Source of the DNA: Combretum micranthum
Taxonomy: Eukaryota > Streptophyta > Magnoliopsida > Myrtales > Combretaceae
Direction: 5' to 3'
NCBI GenBank assembly: GCA_024138025.1
Contig: JAMXBD010001453.1
Coordinates: 248,001-312,000 of the forward strand
Length of the DNA: 64,000 bases
Part shown: piece after piece, positions 11,847-24,595 of the stretch
How the letters are laid out: every line of letters begins with the position of its first letter
Position numbering within the stretch: position 1 is the stretch's first letter
Translations under genes and position numbers: made by a program
Notes under the pieces: generated by a model
What the model was told of the DNA's origin: nothing
Database searches by the model: none
What the model saw: the letters and a program-made list of their open reading frames with translations, nothing else

Positions 11847-13110
11847 GTACCATCGCATTTGGTGTCTAACTAATTATTCAATTAAATACTTGGATTTTGA
11901 AATTGCTAAATTTTAGTACCAAGTTGAATTTTTTAAGACCATTTACTCCCCACATTAAGTTTGTATTGAATTGTTTGTTTAATTGACTATTTTGACCAAA
12001 TATGGACAACTACATGTTTCAAAATTTTACTTTAATGAAGATATTTTATTAATAATATTGGATATTTTTACAATTATGAATCAACACTTGTGTTAACTTT
12101 ACTTGACGATATATCATTTCTACTACTAACATGTGTCTTTAATAGAATATCTTCACTAATATATTCTTTTAGGACATACGGTAATCTATAATTGTTATAA
12201 AAGAAATGACAACTCCATTGATAATTTAAGATGGAGTTAATACAGCTAGTGCTAGTGATTTTTAATGGTACAATAGGGCATTGAAATAATATCAAAATTC
12301 CAAGTACTAAATATGTGATTGTCCCTATAGAAGTTGATTAGATAACCTAAAAGGAAAAAAAAATTTTGGTCTCTAATATTTGGTTTTGTTTTCCAGTTGG
12401 ATATCTTTGTTTAGGTTTTTTATCATTATGATTCATTTAATTATCAATAACAACAAGAAGTAGATATGTATTGTTGATTGTAATTATTGAAGCACTTGCT
12501 AATAAAAAATGACAAATAAATGAGTGCTTTGTCCTATGACTAAATTTCATTTACTATCTTTAAAACCTAAATATAATTAAAATAAATAAAAAGAAGCTAG
12601 AATGGATAATTTCAAAGCTTTACTAATCCATAACAAATAAATTTTATGACATAGATAATATGCATTATCAAAATAACTCTTTAACTTCAAATCTTAGTCG
12701 AGGTACATGGTCATTGGTTTTATACACCAATATGATGAAAATACATAGTTTGGTTAGTGAGCATGGGACACACAGGTCGATTGCTGTAGCAAAGTGAGAA
12801 ACCTGGAAAGGAAGTAGGTAAAACGAAAATAATAAGAATTAATAGATAAAACATAATGTTGACTTGTGTTGGAATCAAATAGAGCATTTAATTTGTGATA
12901 TGATATGACATACCATTATGCATCCTAAGTAGAAACATTAATACCATAATTCCCTTGTTGGAACTATCTTTTTTTTTTTTTTTTTTCCAAAAATGGCTCT
13001 TCAATTACTGTGTTTGTGGTGCGTCCCATGAACTTGGTTTCATTGAGGTTCTAAAAAAGAAAAAATCCGAACTAACACATTGATCACCTTAGCAGAAATT
13101 TTGGGGCCAA
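11413..13110. other. intergenic, 3' side of the PP2A B'' gene
   Basis: No gene was recognised. It holds an AT microsatellite (11816-11844), poly-T runs near 11790 and 12970, and AT-rich sequence. The 3' UTR and polyadenylation signals of the minus-strand gene ending at 13111 should lie just below 13111, but I cannot place them precisely. Confidence 0.5.
11816..11844. repeat. AT microsatellite
   Basis: This is an uninterrupted TA dinucleotide run. Confidence 0.9.
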
Positions 13111-16100
13111 TCAAAATAATTCATCAACTACTGATTTATCTACGCCACTGCTTGTGGCTGTGTCCTCCTCCATAACCTTATCTTTCTTGCCGTCGTCGTC
13201 CCTTACATCCTCCGTGCGGGCATCATGGAAGTCGTCTTCGTCATCCACACACAATCTCATATATTCTCTATCCGCAAAATATCCCACTCGGTTAAAATGT
13301 CCATGTCATCATGTTCCTATCAACAATTGTCACATCGTTTCATTAAAATCTCTAAGCAAAAGGAGAGCCTATTCTAATGCTCTTCACACCATCTAAAGCT
13401 GCTTTTACCTCCATACTAATCACTGGATCCCGATCACTTTCCGAGCGAACATGTCTTGGAAGATTGAAAAGCATGTCGAAAACACGCCCCGCAAGTTTGC
13501 ATGCTTTTAAGTCCTCAAGTGTAATATAGCACTTATTCTGTAAATGCATAATTTCAACATCTATATGTAAACATCATGTTCATACAACAAATATGTTTCA
13601 CGAGGCAGCATGGGAAACAGAATTTACCTTTGGAGCAATCATATCGTGTATGCGAGTAAACATATCCTCAAATGAAAGCCGCGGTTGTCGCCAGATGTCC
13701 ATCCGTCGTCTCTGATCGGAATAAAAGTGCGAGAAATCATGCTTTGTGAGCCTTCCATTTCCACCCAAATCGATGCATTTGAACCTAAAAGGGGAAATCA
13801 AAACCATAAAGATGACACTTTTGGAGCTATAATAGTATTCAAAAGCTCAAGCTAAAGGCAAGGAGGCATGGCTCAGGAATCGTGTTTCGTTGATAGTAAG
13901 ATCGAATCGGTCCTTCTTGGGGTTACAACACATACTAGCATTGAGAAGATAATCAGCACGTTTTAGATGCAACTAACTATTCTTGCTGGTTTATACTTAT
14001 TGAGTGGTTCAGATTTATACACATTCAATAGTCAAATGATGGTCAAATGATTCCGTCGGAATAAGTTCTCTAAAATTGTAGTTGATACAATTATAGAGAC
14101 TATGTGTAAAGTAAGGTATCAAGAATACCAGTAATTAATGGCAGGCTCAGAAGAAGGATGCTCCACCGATAGTATGAAGTAAACGAAATCTTCATAACAC
14201 ATCATCCCATCAATCCCACTAGTGAATCTTGTTGGCTCCTGAAATAGAGTGGCTTATTATACATTAAATTACAGTTATCACTAGCTTTTTCCCCTTAAAA
14301 ATTAAGATATATAACCCAAAAAAACTAAACCTCAAATATTCTTTTCACAATCGTTTCGGTAAGACAATGGTCATTATAATTGCATATGTCCACTTTCGAA
14401 AGCGCCAGATCTCCATCAGTGTCGAGGTCTAAAAAAGAGTTGTATATGACCTGGGAATGTTTGTACGAAAAGCACCTGTAATTAATAAAAGTTAGAGCGT
14501 TAATAATATTAACAAAAATTAAAAAAAAAGAGCGAAATAAAGAAAACTTTCAGAGCTGTCTTAATAAATCAAAGCATTTCAATTCCAACAATGTAATTAA
14601 GACACCTTGGGCTAGCTGTCCGACCCTTTATTTTGTTTCGTGTAAAATTTATGTGAAAATTAAAAGCATGTAAAATTAATTACAACTATATTCAATTATA
14701 TTGTAATTGTAAACTTCACGTGATATATTTTGGCTTTTAATCCATCTTCTTGTTACTGTTTTGGATTGGAAACTACCATGCTAACTTTTGTGAAATTAAT
14801 TGAAATAGCAAAGACGATTCCCTTCTAAGCAATGTAAATTTAAGAGACGAAAATTCATTAAGTTCATTGGCTTACCTACGCACTTCATTAATGTCTCGTT
14901 CTTCATCCACTTGTTGCATGACTGCAATAAGTTTCCCACGCTTCAAATCCCTAAGAGTAAGTCGGCCGCTTTCATATCTATTCATAAAATAAAATATTCT
15001 ATATAGGACCGTCTGAACTGCTCCAACAAAAAACAAAAGGAAAAAAAAGAAATTAACACGTGTCAAAATAAAATCTACAACCAATTATTCTAAGAAAAAT
15101 AAAAGTTTTGAGAAATTATTATATAATTGCATTAATGATATGTTTATTTAAAAATGGATGTATCAAGTAGAAAGAAAAAACAACATGAAATAAATCAAAT
15201 AAATAATAAAGCGACGCTTTTGCGGATTTCAATAAATTTTAGTAATAGCCCTGGTAATCATATGGGTGAAGATTATGTACCATAGTTTTCCTTGACGTCT
15301 GCAAAGTTTCTTATGAATTGCAATCCAGGATGACTATTCGCGACTTCATTCAGAACAGGAAGGAGATCCTCCTGATTACGGATGAACCAACAAAACATAA
15401 GACACGATCAAATATTATGACGGTATACATCTCAAATATTAGCATACCTGCGAAATATAGTTCTGGTTTGGTCCCTTCAACACTAAGAAAATGCGGGTTG
15501 CAACATCCTTCGTCAACATATTGCCTCCAATCCAATAATCAACAAACCGATCCCTTCGTTATAATACCAATGATAAGTAAGAAATAGGAACACCTATAGT
15601 GCACGGATTAGAATTCTGGTAACTGTTTTACTATGATGAATACCTAGTAACAGTGCCAGAATTCTGACTGTCGATCTTGTCAAAGAGGACTGAGGAGAAA
15701 AATGATGGCAGACCACAGACTTCCTTCGTGACTAATCTAAATTCTGAGACATTGCATATTTTTTTGTTTACAAAATATATGTTGATAAGATAAGTGATCA
15801 AGAAAAATAAATCAGAAAGAAAGAGATAGTGTCATAGATAGGTCTTGCACCATCTTTTTTCAGTCCATCTGGGTGATCGCGAAAGCAGTCATCAATCTTA
15901 GCCAAACATTCCCCTCGCATTTCATTTGACGGAGTGTGTCCACCTTGAAAATAAAACTAAAATAAACAAGAAAAATATATTTACTTGAGTCAATAATTTG
16001 ATTGATCAACAGATGATTCCATTATCAAATTAAGCTAGCTCGTACCTGAGGGATTACGAAACCAGAGGGTAAGGGCTCTACAGGAGTACTAGAAGAAGGC

Positions 16101-16493
16101 AAGGAGCTGCTGGTAGTATGTCTGCCAACACTTTTCTTTGACTGCTCAAAACAATTATGAAAAGCAAACCAAATCAAAATTGCTACAAGAAAGCCGCAGT
16201 TAGATGTACTTTTCGATGAGAATTTCATCCAATCTTTAAAATCTTCTATTGCACAAGTTTTAATTTCTTAGAAGCCATAACTTTCTTTCAAGTTCGTTCC
16301 TCCTTCTATCTAAAGTTGTAACTCTTCCATTCTTTTTTCCTTTTCACACTTATTTTCTTTTTATGTACAAGTTATTTCATCACCAGCATTGTAAAGATCA
16401 AAACTCTTCTCAAAGTTCCAAAGAAAATTTTCAACGATTACGCACCTCGGATTCAGCACTGGGAATAGCATCTTCTTCATTGCCCCTCTTCAT
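13111..16493 (-). CDS. PP2A regulatory subunit B'' (EF-hand), 12 exons, frameshift in last exon
   Basis: This is a targeting/regulatory subunit of serine/threonine protein phosphatase 2A with calcium-binding EF-hands. Exons (minus strand, 5' to 3'): 16446-16493, 16046-16141, 15851-15956, 15644-15743, 15448-15553, 15281-15371, 14876-15017, 14331-14475, 14129-14238, 13628-13784, 13409-13537, 13111-13316. All introns are GT/AG and phases agree. Family motifs in order: [26 protein letters not shown] (exon 4); [15 protein letters not shown] and [13 protein letters not shown] (exon 7); EF-hand [11 protein letters not shown] (about residues 246-256); [12 protein letters not shown]-hand DLGGNGRLT (about 320-328, with Gly replacing the usual Asp at position 3); FEDM and DLKACKLAG. 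It is about 478 codons, shorter at the N-terminus than Arabidopsis B''. After LTEWD (ending at 13281) the frame shifts by one base and the family-like FADREYMRL continues in another frame to a stop at 13111-13113. Unshifted, it stops at 13257-13259. This may be an assembly error or a pseudogene; the rest is intact. Confidence 0.9.
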
Positions 16494-16600
16494 TTTAAAG
16501 ACATAGTCCACGCAAATCTTGCTATAAAAGGAACGGAGATGTTATGTAAAACTTAGAAATCAATGGGGAGATGAAATTTAAATTGTATGGAGCAATAATC

Positions 16601-16618
16601 CTAAATAGAGTGATGCAT
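16601..16618 (-). promoter_or_regulatory. possible small upstream ORF in the 5' leader
   Basis: An ATG followed by four codons and a stop lies about 108 bp upstream of the chosen start codon. It could lower translation if the mRNA starts further up. It is equally possible that the leader is spliced or starts below it, since AG dinucleotides occur before the ATG near 16520. I saw no clear TATA box on the minus strand. Confidence 0.25.
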
Positions 16619-16759
16619 GTTGGAGGTGGGGATTTGAGAGCGAAGAAGAAAGGAACTTCTCTTGGTGGTTTTTCTGTGACTACAAGATTTGAATGTAACA
16701 GAACTAACTGTAAGGTAGGTAAACGAGGAAAAGCTCCATCTAACTAAACTACTTAAATT

Positions 16760-17440
16760 ACTTAACATATAAAAATATATAATATTTGTGCAAGTTGATT
16801 ATTAAAATTTAAATGACATATATATAAATATTATTAATAGAAGTTAATTGATATATGATTTGTAATTATATACTAACAATAATCATTTATAAAAATAAAT
16901 ACCAATGTAAATTTTGCACGTTTTTAAAAAATCTTATTATTAAAAATTTGTTCTTTACAATATTATAGAGTAAATCATATGTGATGTGCAAATTACATGA
17001 TGATTTAGTTAAAATAAAAATAGATAATATTTGCATAAGTTATTTTTAAAATTTAATTGACATATATGTATATACTATTATAAAAAATTAATTGATATGT
17101 GGTGTAATTATATACTGATAATAATTTCTTATAAAAATAAATATCAAAGTAAATTTTGGACGTTTTTAAAAAATCTTATTATTAAAATATGTTATTTACA
17201 ATATTATAGAGTAATTGATATGTGATGTGCAAATTACATGCTGATTTAGTAAGCATAAAAATAGATAATATTGGAGTAAGTTGATTATTAAAATTTAAAT
17301 GACATATATATAAATATTATTAATGGAAGTTAATTAATATATGATGCATAATTACATACTGACAATAATTGTTTATAAAAATAAATACCAACGTAAATTT
17401 TGCACGTTTTATAAAAATCTGTTATCTACATATATGTAAA
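16760..17440. repeat. tandem repeat, period about 243 bp, 2.8 copies
   Basis: Homologous points are AATATTTGTGCAAG (16781), AATATTTGCATAAG (17026) and AATATTGGAGTAAG (17267), giving offsets of about 245 and 241. Each unit carries GACATATAT, TATACT...ACAATAAT, AAAATAAATA and TTGCACGTTTT or TTGGACGTTTT. The array lies 300 bp upstream of the PP2A B'' start codon, so it is part of its 5' region. Confidence 0.9.
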
Positions 17441-17789
17441 TATTAGCATTCATTGTTTGTATTGTAATCAAGTGATTAAATAAATTTATGATATATGCAA
17501 AAGTAAACATTATATAACATGCATGGTAATCATCATACAATCGGATTAGATTGTTCTTGTCAAATTTGAACATACCAACGTAATAGAAATAAGATGCATG
17601 CTAATCATCATAGAATATGTCCTTAGAAATAGACAATACATAATACTAATCACGATCCACAAGATCTACAAAGCAATGGAGAAGGCCATAGGAAACAGAA
17701 ATGACATAGCTTGAACATCGGAAACAATGAAAATAAGGATAGTAGAAATGCTTAGTGTCTTTGCTATTGGCACTGGCAAGCTCGACCTG
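17441..17789. other. AT-rich spacer, left CACTA boundary not found
   Basis: No gene was found. The left terminus of the CACTA element should be here or nearby, but no CACTGGTAAAA-like end is present, so it is probably deleted or degraded. Confidence 0.4.
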
Positions 17790-19940
17790 ATCTTCTAATG
17801 GACGTACTTTAACTCACTGTAGATGAGGAAGTCAAAGCTGGCATTGAATGATGAGCTGAAGGCCGTGTGTAGGTATGTGGTAGAGGATGCTGAGTAGAAC
17901 TTTGACCTGTTGTAGAAGTGACACCTAAGAATGGGTACGATGTAAATGTGGGAGGCTGTGGTGAAAACTGAGCAAGACATGCCCCCCCAGCCTAGGGGAC
18001 AAAACCCGATGAAGAATGTTGGCCTCTTTGCAATCCAAAGCTGTAAGGTGACTCGTGACATGGATCATGTGGTGGAAACGTGAACATCGATGGGTGGCCC
18101 GACATCCTAAAATAACCTTGGTAAGGATGCGAATAAGGTGTTGCAGGTGTGAATGGTGTAAAACTGGGATGGTTGGGATCTAAGCCACCACCTAGAGGAC
18201 CCATGTGCAGTGTAACTTGCTAATATGGAGGGTACTACCCCAAGGAAGACGTCGAAGGAGGACGGACATAATTCATAAGCATATCAATTTGCTATTGCAT
18301 CTTGTCCATTTTTTCCTCTTGTCTGGTCCTATCATACTCAGAGTACACTAAATCCTCATCACGTGGCTGCTCATAGTAATCGATCTTCTACTAATCTATC
18401 GGCATACAATAACTAAAGCCACAACGGTAACTGAATCTATGACCCAAAACCTACTCCATAATGTCCTGATCTGGCATAGGTTACTTACCTATTGTAACAG
18501 TAATATCATCTTCCTCGCTCCTTCGCTCCACCATGTGTGCCTGGTTGGAAGAAAGTGAACACAATGTCAATACAATCATACAAAATTATAGAATGGTGTA
18601 CTACCGTTGATTATGAAAATTGAATATACTTACATAATATTGTATAGATACCCTCAACTCCCAACGATCGGTCAACTGCCTTTTCTCCCTTCTCAAATGC
18701 GTGTGTCTATAATTCTATATTGTCATGAGCTCCTATAATACATAATTAATGAAATTACCAAGAAAATGTAGAACATAAAGCTGCACACCATGTAGTTATA
18801 ATGCTTACATTCGTAAGTGCATGTTGAAGCATGGACTTCGTACCACTTGTATAGACCAATATTTGCTTCTTCCTATTTTCTATATTGATCATGGATCGAA
18901 GCTCCAAGTTTAGAAAAACTTAAACAATGAAATAGATTTTTTTTATTATGTATTTTACCACATGCAAGATTGTACCTTGTAATATGTACTAATCTCAATG
19001 AATTGGATGAATTCCCTCCACTTATGCACTCGGTGTTCAAAACACAGTAGTAGCCTACTACCAACTTGCTCACCTCCACATTTAGCCATGATGTACAACT
19101 TTAGCCTATAGCGAAGCTGACTATACGATTTACTTGCTAAGTAATTTAGCATTACCCACCATTTGTGCACTTTCCACTAATTCTCTGATAATTCGAATGT
19201 GTTCTACACATTGAAAATAGGTCGTATGTGTTAGTAAATAGTTAAGGCTATGAAAATCACCTTCCAAATATGTTTTTAATAATAAAAAAAAAACTTACCA
19301 TAACTCTGTGGATGATGCCATGCTGATTGGCTGTTGGAAATGCTAACCACGCCTTCCTATGGGCTCCAAGTATAAATAACTTGGTCGACGCTTTATGGTA
19401 GAGTAAGAACTCCAACCTAACCATCCTAGGGCATTAGCATATGGAACCTATATACTCATCCGGCAAGGTAATAGTCAACCTATGGCTTATCCTTCTATAC
19501 TCCTCCCCTACCTATGTCCCTCTATACATGCCCCTACGCCTCTTGGGGATCTCGATATTGGCCTAATCATGCTTAGCTGCCATGGTAGCCTCACGATGCT
19601 CCACCATTGTAACCTGTGCATCCTCGAGGTCCAGCCGAGAAGTACATCATCCAGTTTGTCATATGTCACTTCTTGCCCTAGGCCCAACTCATTCACCTAC
19701 CTCGGCTGAGGTTCAACAGCCTACCCCGATTGGTTGCCGGTCTCTCTAACCTACTACTCGACGAGTAACATAGTAAACGATCCTCTTGTATAATCAAATA
19801 AGAAAATTAGCACATGAATCTAATATGAATGTGTAAAGAGAACAGATTAACCATTCAAGGTGAAAACCCCACCAATATACTACTCGGGTTATGCCTGGGA
19901 GTCCTCCATGAGCTGATCGTAGAAATTCGAGTCACTCATC
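17790..19940 (-). pseudogene. second CACTA gene (TNPA-like position), degraded
   Basis: The likely start is MSDSNFYDQLMEDSQ at about 19938. A stop and probable intron follow at 19845-19890. Downstream fragments include a W-rich segment near 19510-19696, a 'KWWVMLNYLASKSYSQ' segment (18955-19170) and a Pro/His/Ser-rich tail (17992-18204). I do not recognise a domain confidently. The placement behind TNP2 is what suggests a CACTA accessory (TNPA-like, terminus-binding) protein. Confidence 0.45.
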
Positions 19941-20249
19941 TTGCAAATTATAAAAATAACCAGTGTTAATGATTCATTACTTTGAATTAACTATGAATAA
20001 ACATATGTGAAAAAAGAAAAGCAAATGAATACTGGCATACAATCTATTCATTCGAATCATCATCCTTTACGTCACTACAACCCTCACATGGGTCAAGTAG
20101 GCATGCAAGGTTTCCTAGATCGACGAATATGCGATCTATTCGAATCTTCCAATGCCTTTAAACTGTCTATTGCATTGGCTCCTCAGTTGGAGTTTGCTCA
20201 TCTGATTCACCATATCTTGTGGACTTCGATTGGAAGAGACTACGACTGA

Positions 20250-23215
20250 ATATATGATGGTATACAATTATTTGTATAATCCTTCAGTTGCCAGATTGCT
20301 TGCTTGGGTCTTTTAGGTAAAATACCTATTGTGCTTTGTCCGCAAGAATATATGGGTCATTATCGTACCATGTCCTTGTAGTGTTGATCGATATGAGGTC
20401 CCCATCAACACTTTCCGGTTTGTTTTGGTCTATGTCAAACCACTTGAATTTGAATAAAAATACTCACCTGGACTCTACATAATTTAGTTCGATAACTTTG
20501 GCGAGAATGCCATAAAATGTTATTTGTTGTCTGCCATCCGCACTAATGACGTATATACTACTATTTTGTGATCTTAATCCTACCTCCCTTACTTCTATAT
20601 TGTATCAAACATCATTCACGATACAAGCATTATAGCTATATCGATAAATATCTGGGCCCCACCCTAAGGCTTGCAAATCTTCTAACACTGGTTCCCTATG
20701 GGCAGACCTAGGTTCCATAATATGCAAAAGATGAGAATGATGAAATCAATCATCAAAGATATTGATGAAAATCTTTTTTTATAAATTTTGGGTAAGTGGC
20801 AACCTTATTCTAAACTACTCTGCAAAATGTTTACATGTAATTCCTTCAACATTGCGTACTCTATGCACATGTAGTTCTTGCTCGATCTCCCTATAAGTAA
20901 TTTCATTAAATGATAATCTTAGAAAATGTTGAAATTATTCAGTTTCGCAAGTCATATATGAATGCAAATGACACGACATACCTTATAAATGGTTGTAGCT
21001 CCTCACAATTATTTAACACCATCTAATGCATTCTGTTGAGTTCACCGTCCGAGCTTGATATAAGGAATGCACCTATCGGACGTACGGGCTGTGTGAATAC
21101 TCAAAACGATGAAGACGAAGCTTTGTCTAGCGATTTGTCCCATTGTCAATAGGGCCTATTTATTACTAAGTCCATGTTCTCGAAATATAGTGAACAAAAT
21201 TGAATGCTCTTTCTCACAACATATGACTCAGTAATGGAACCTTTTGGTCTTACCTTATTTCGTAAATCTCCCTTAATAACTCGCATGTATCTTTCAATAG
21301 GATACATCTAATAACACTGTACAGGGCCACACATGCATGCTTCCTTTGGAAGAGGCACGGCTAAATGGATCATGATGTAAAAAAAAAAAAGGAGGAAATA
21401 TCATATCTAACTTGTAAAGACTTAGGATTATTGTTTTTTCAAAGGACTCCAGTAAATTAGCACGAAGTTCTTTGGCAGTCAATTCCTTGAAGAAAGGAGA
21501 TACATCACATATAACGTCATAAATTCTTTTATCGAGAAACCCATGAATGACTACTGCGAGGATCTATTGCAACAGAACATGACAATCATGGCTCTTTAGA
21601 CCCCTCAAACTTACTTCATTAGCACCTAGGCAAGACAATATATTGGAAGCATATCCATTTTGCAGCTTCACACCCCTAATTAAGTTACATACCTCTCTTA
21701 TTTGCAATGTCGAAAGTACATATGCAACCGGTGGCTTGAACATGCGCTTGCCACGTTCTTGCAGATGAAGCTTGAAACTAATACCCATTTCTTAGAGGGT
21801 AAGCCTTGCTTTATTAGCGTCTTTTTACTTGCCTTTAAGACCAAAAATAGTCCCCACTAGGTTATCATATATATTTTTTCAATGTGCATCACGCCATGAC
21901 TGTGGTGTATGTGCAATTCATTCCAATATGGCAACCAAAAGAGCAAACTCTTCTTATACTAGTTTGTGCCGTCTTCATTCCTTTGGTGACATAGCTGCTC
22001 TTGTAATTTCCCCAGTATGACATGCTCGTACCAACTCAACTGATCCATAATATCTACCCTAGTGAAATCCTTTAGCTGGGCTCTCGTTTCTATGGTTCCT
22101 TCATGCATCTCCATAGTGGAACATTGTATACAAACATAATAATCGGCACATGCTGTATGTCGTGCTCATGTTTGCATAGGGATTAAATCCATCAGTGGCA
22201 AGTCGTAGTCGCACATTTTGGGGGTCCAACGTAAACCAAGAGTATTTGCCATCTAATCCTTTCCACTGTTCGAAATCCATTGGATGCCTCAACACACCCT
22301 CTATTGAAACGTAATTTTCTTTGTGCCATCTCATCTCTGGAGCTATCTTCCGGCACATGAATAGCCGTTGCAATTTTGGAATTAATGGAAAATGCCATAG
22401 AACCTCAATCGGTATTGTTTTTTGTTTCCTTGAATAAAGATTTCACCTTCTTTCACCACACACTAAACAATTATCAAAATTTTGAAATTCTTTCTAGAAC
22501 AACACACAATCATTTTTGCATACATGGATTGTGTTCGCATCCATGCCTAATTGCTTCAACAACTTTTGTGCTTCACAGTATGATGACAGTAACAAATTGT
22601 TAGCCGGCAACAAACTTTTTATTAAAGTAAGCCAATCATTGAATGAATTCACTGACTGTTTATTGTCAACCTTTAGATTTATCATTTGAAGTACTATTGA
22701 TAATAAAGAGAACTTTGTACTACCTGGATACACTAGACTCTTTACTATTTCAAAAATTTTAGTCTACCGCTCCCCGTCAAATTCACTACTTTCATCATCG
22801 CTATCCACATCATACCCCTCAGGATCACCCATGTTGGTGGCAAAATCTTCCAAAAGTTCTTAATCTGCTTCATTTTCAAAGTGTGCATATTCAGGAGGAA
22901 TATTCCCTTGATCCATCATAACATCATCATTTACCTCGTCTGCATTTACCTCCTTACTGCGGAAAATCCAATGCAAGTAGGTCCAAGCCATTCCCCTTCT
23001 AAAGAGATGATACTCAATAATCTAAATAGATTACTATGAACTATGGAGGTAATCTCTACAAAGGCATCTAATCAATCCATCTGCCCTCCTATAGTCTATA
23101 GTAGCTTGTAAAAATTCTCTAACCCCATTTAGGTATTGCTAATTGTCAAATCATGCGTTTTATGCCAAGTTCATGTAGACATCCTAAATTGGTATTAAGT
23201 ACCATGTCTTATCAA
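20250..23215 (-). pseudogene. TNP2-type CACTA transposase, degraded
   Basis: Segments occur in the family order. The transposase-associated N-terminus lies at 22970-23215 (DKTWY, then GVREFL and IRCLCRD). Next come 'NLKVDNK...F..WL.LIKSLLP' (22494-22733) and the diagnostic 'RLFMCRKIA..MRWHKEN...VLRHPMDFEQWK' followed by 'RLRLATDGFNPYANMSTTYSM' (22101-22373). 'LHLQERGKRMFKPPVAYVLS' and 'LKSHDCHVLLQ' follow at 21564-21788, 'ELRANLLESFEKTIILSLYKLDMIFPPFFF' in part at 21294-21482, and the C-terminal DUF4216-like region (WFDIDQNKP; ILADKAQ) at 20250-20480. Frameshifts and stops separate these, so no full protein can be made. TNP2 cuts and moves the element's ends. Confidence 0.85.
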
Positions 23216-23219
23216 TAGC

Positions 23220-23975
23220 TAATATTTCCGTATAACTATTAAAGCATTTAAAATCGAAACACTACCTTCTAAATTAACATGTTATTAAATAATAATATAA
23301 ACATGAATTATACGTGTCTGCAATTAAGCACAATAAACATGCATTAAATAATAATATATAATTGTGAAATCCTAATTTTATGTAATTTTGTCAAATACTA
23401 ACTACAAATACATAATTATAAATTAAATATACATTATTTAAGAAATATATAAATACTTACATTTAAATAATCGTATGAACATTATTAAAATTCAAATAAT
23501 ATCGGAACACAATCTTCTAAATTAACATATTATTAAGTTATCTATGTATCAAGCAGTCAAACACACTATACATGCACTAAATAATAATATATAATTGCTA
23601 AATGCTAAATATGTATAACTTCTTTCAAATACTAACAAAAATTACATAACAATAAATTAAATATATTATTTAATAAATATATAAATACTGACATTTAGAT
23701 AAATATACATACATTATTACAAAGCATATAATATTGGGACACTATTTTCTAAATTAACATATTAATTAGTAAGCTATATATGTGACATGTAGTTAAACAC
23801 AGTAAACATATACCAAATTATAATATATAATTACGTGCTAAATCCTAAATATATATAATTTTTTTAAATACTAACAAAAAAACATAACTATAAATTAAAT
23901 ATACATCAATGAATAAATATATCAATACTGACATTAAATAATTGTATCTACAGTATTAAAAATTTTTAACTAACC
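23220..23975. repeat. AT-rich tandem repeat, period about 232-248 bp, 3 copies
   Basis: The word TTCTAAATTAACAT occurs in three units (near 23267, 23515 and 23747), each followed by TAATAATATATAATT and AAATACTAAC in the same order. The array lies between the TNP2 start and the right terminus of CACTA element 1, where subregional repeats are common. Confidence 0.85.
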
Positions 23976-24071
23976 TCTCAATGATTGCAGTTTCCCAAGT
24001 ACTCGGGTTGAGATAAATAATTTATCATATATTTGAAGAAAACACAAGTAATAAATTAATGTATTTTTAAA

Positions 24072-24100
24072 ATATTATATATATATATATATATATTATA
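24072..24100. repeat. AT microsatellite
   Basis: This is a run of TA dinucleotides. Confidence 0.85.
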
Positions 24101-24167
24101 GCCATAACCTATAAAAAAAATAAAAATATATATTAACAAGATATTTATCGGGTAGAGATGGTGAACG

Positions 24168-24385
24168 TTTGTGCGTGTGTGTATTTATGCTAGAGTGGGG
24201 TGGTAACAGAGATAGAGAGCGAGAGACAATGTGTGTGTGTGTGTGTGTTAATCGAGAGTGCATGTGTGTATTTGTTTGTTTGGGGTGGAAAAGGGGCTGA
24301 GTGGCAGGAGATAATTTGGCTAGAGAGAGAGTATATGTGTGAGAGAATGGAGCGGCTATGTGTGTGTGTGAGAGAGAGAGGGGCA
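24168..24385. repeat. GT/GA-rich microsatellite region
   Basis: Interspersed GTGTGTGT (24231-24248; 24360-24370) and GAGAGAGA runs make long open frames on both strands. Their Ser/Leu/His/Thr/Cys-rich translations are artefacts of the repeat, not proteins. Confidence 0.85.
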
Positions 24386-24435
24386 ATGAGCTCTTTATAT
24401 AGAGACAAAATTGGCCTCACCATCTATGTCAGCAT

Positions 24436-24583
24436 GAGGCGATTTTTGCCTCTTTCACCTCACTAACCACGTCAACTACCAAAGAGTGAGACGAATTTCA
24501 CCTCACTGTTCATATGAAAGGCGATTTTTGCCTGTAATGGTAAGATATTTATTATCTAACCAATTAGAGGCGAATTTCACCTC
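24436..24583. repeat. palindromic subterminal repeats of CACTA element 1
   Basis: Four short palindromes of 15-17 bp with the form GAGGCGA-TTT-(G/A)CCTC lie at 24436-24452, 24488-24504, 24519-24533 and 24567-24583. They alternate between GAGGCGATTTTTGCCTC and GAGGCGAATTTCACCTC types. In En/Spm-like elements such subterminal repeats are binding sites for the element's own DNA-binding protein; that role is inferred here. Confidence 0.75.
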
Positions 24584-24595
24584 AAAATTTCTCCT

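Noticed and set aside
13154..13396. 80-codon Ser-rich plus-strand frame
   Set aside because: It is the antisense shadow of the last exons of the PP2A B'' gene, which has clear family motifs on the minus strand.
17764..17785. CACTGGCAAGCTCGACC as the left end of CACTA element 1
   Set aside because: It matches the right terminus only in CACTGG and lacks subterminal palindromes. The flanking 3-mer does not match the one at 24619.
24096..24466. Three overlapping frames of 77-96 codons on both strands
   Set aside because: They are made by GT/GA microsatellites; composition is pure repeat (His/Thr/Ser/Leu or Val/Cys/Glu/Arg).
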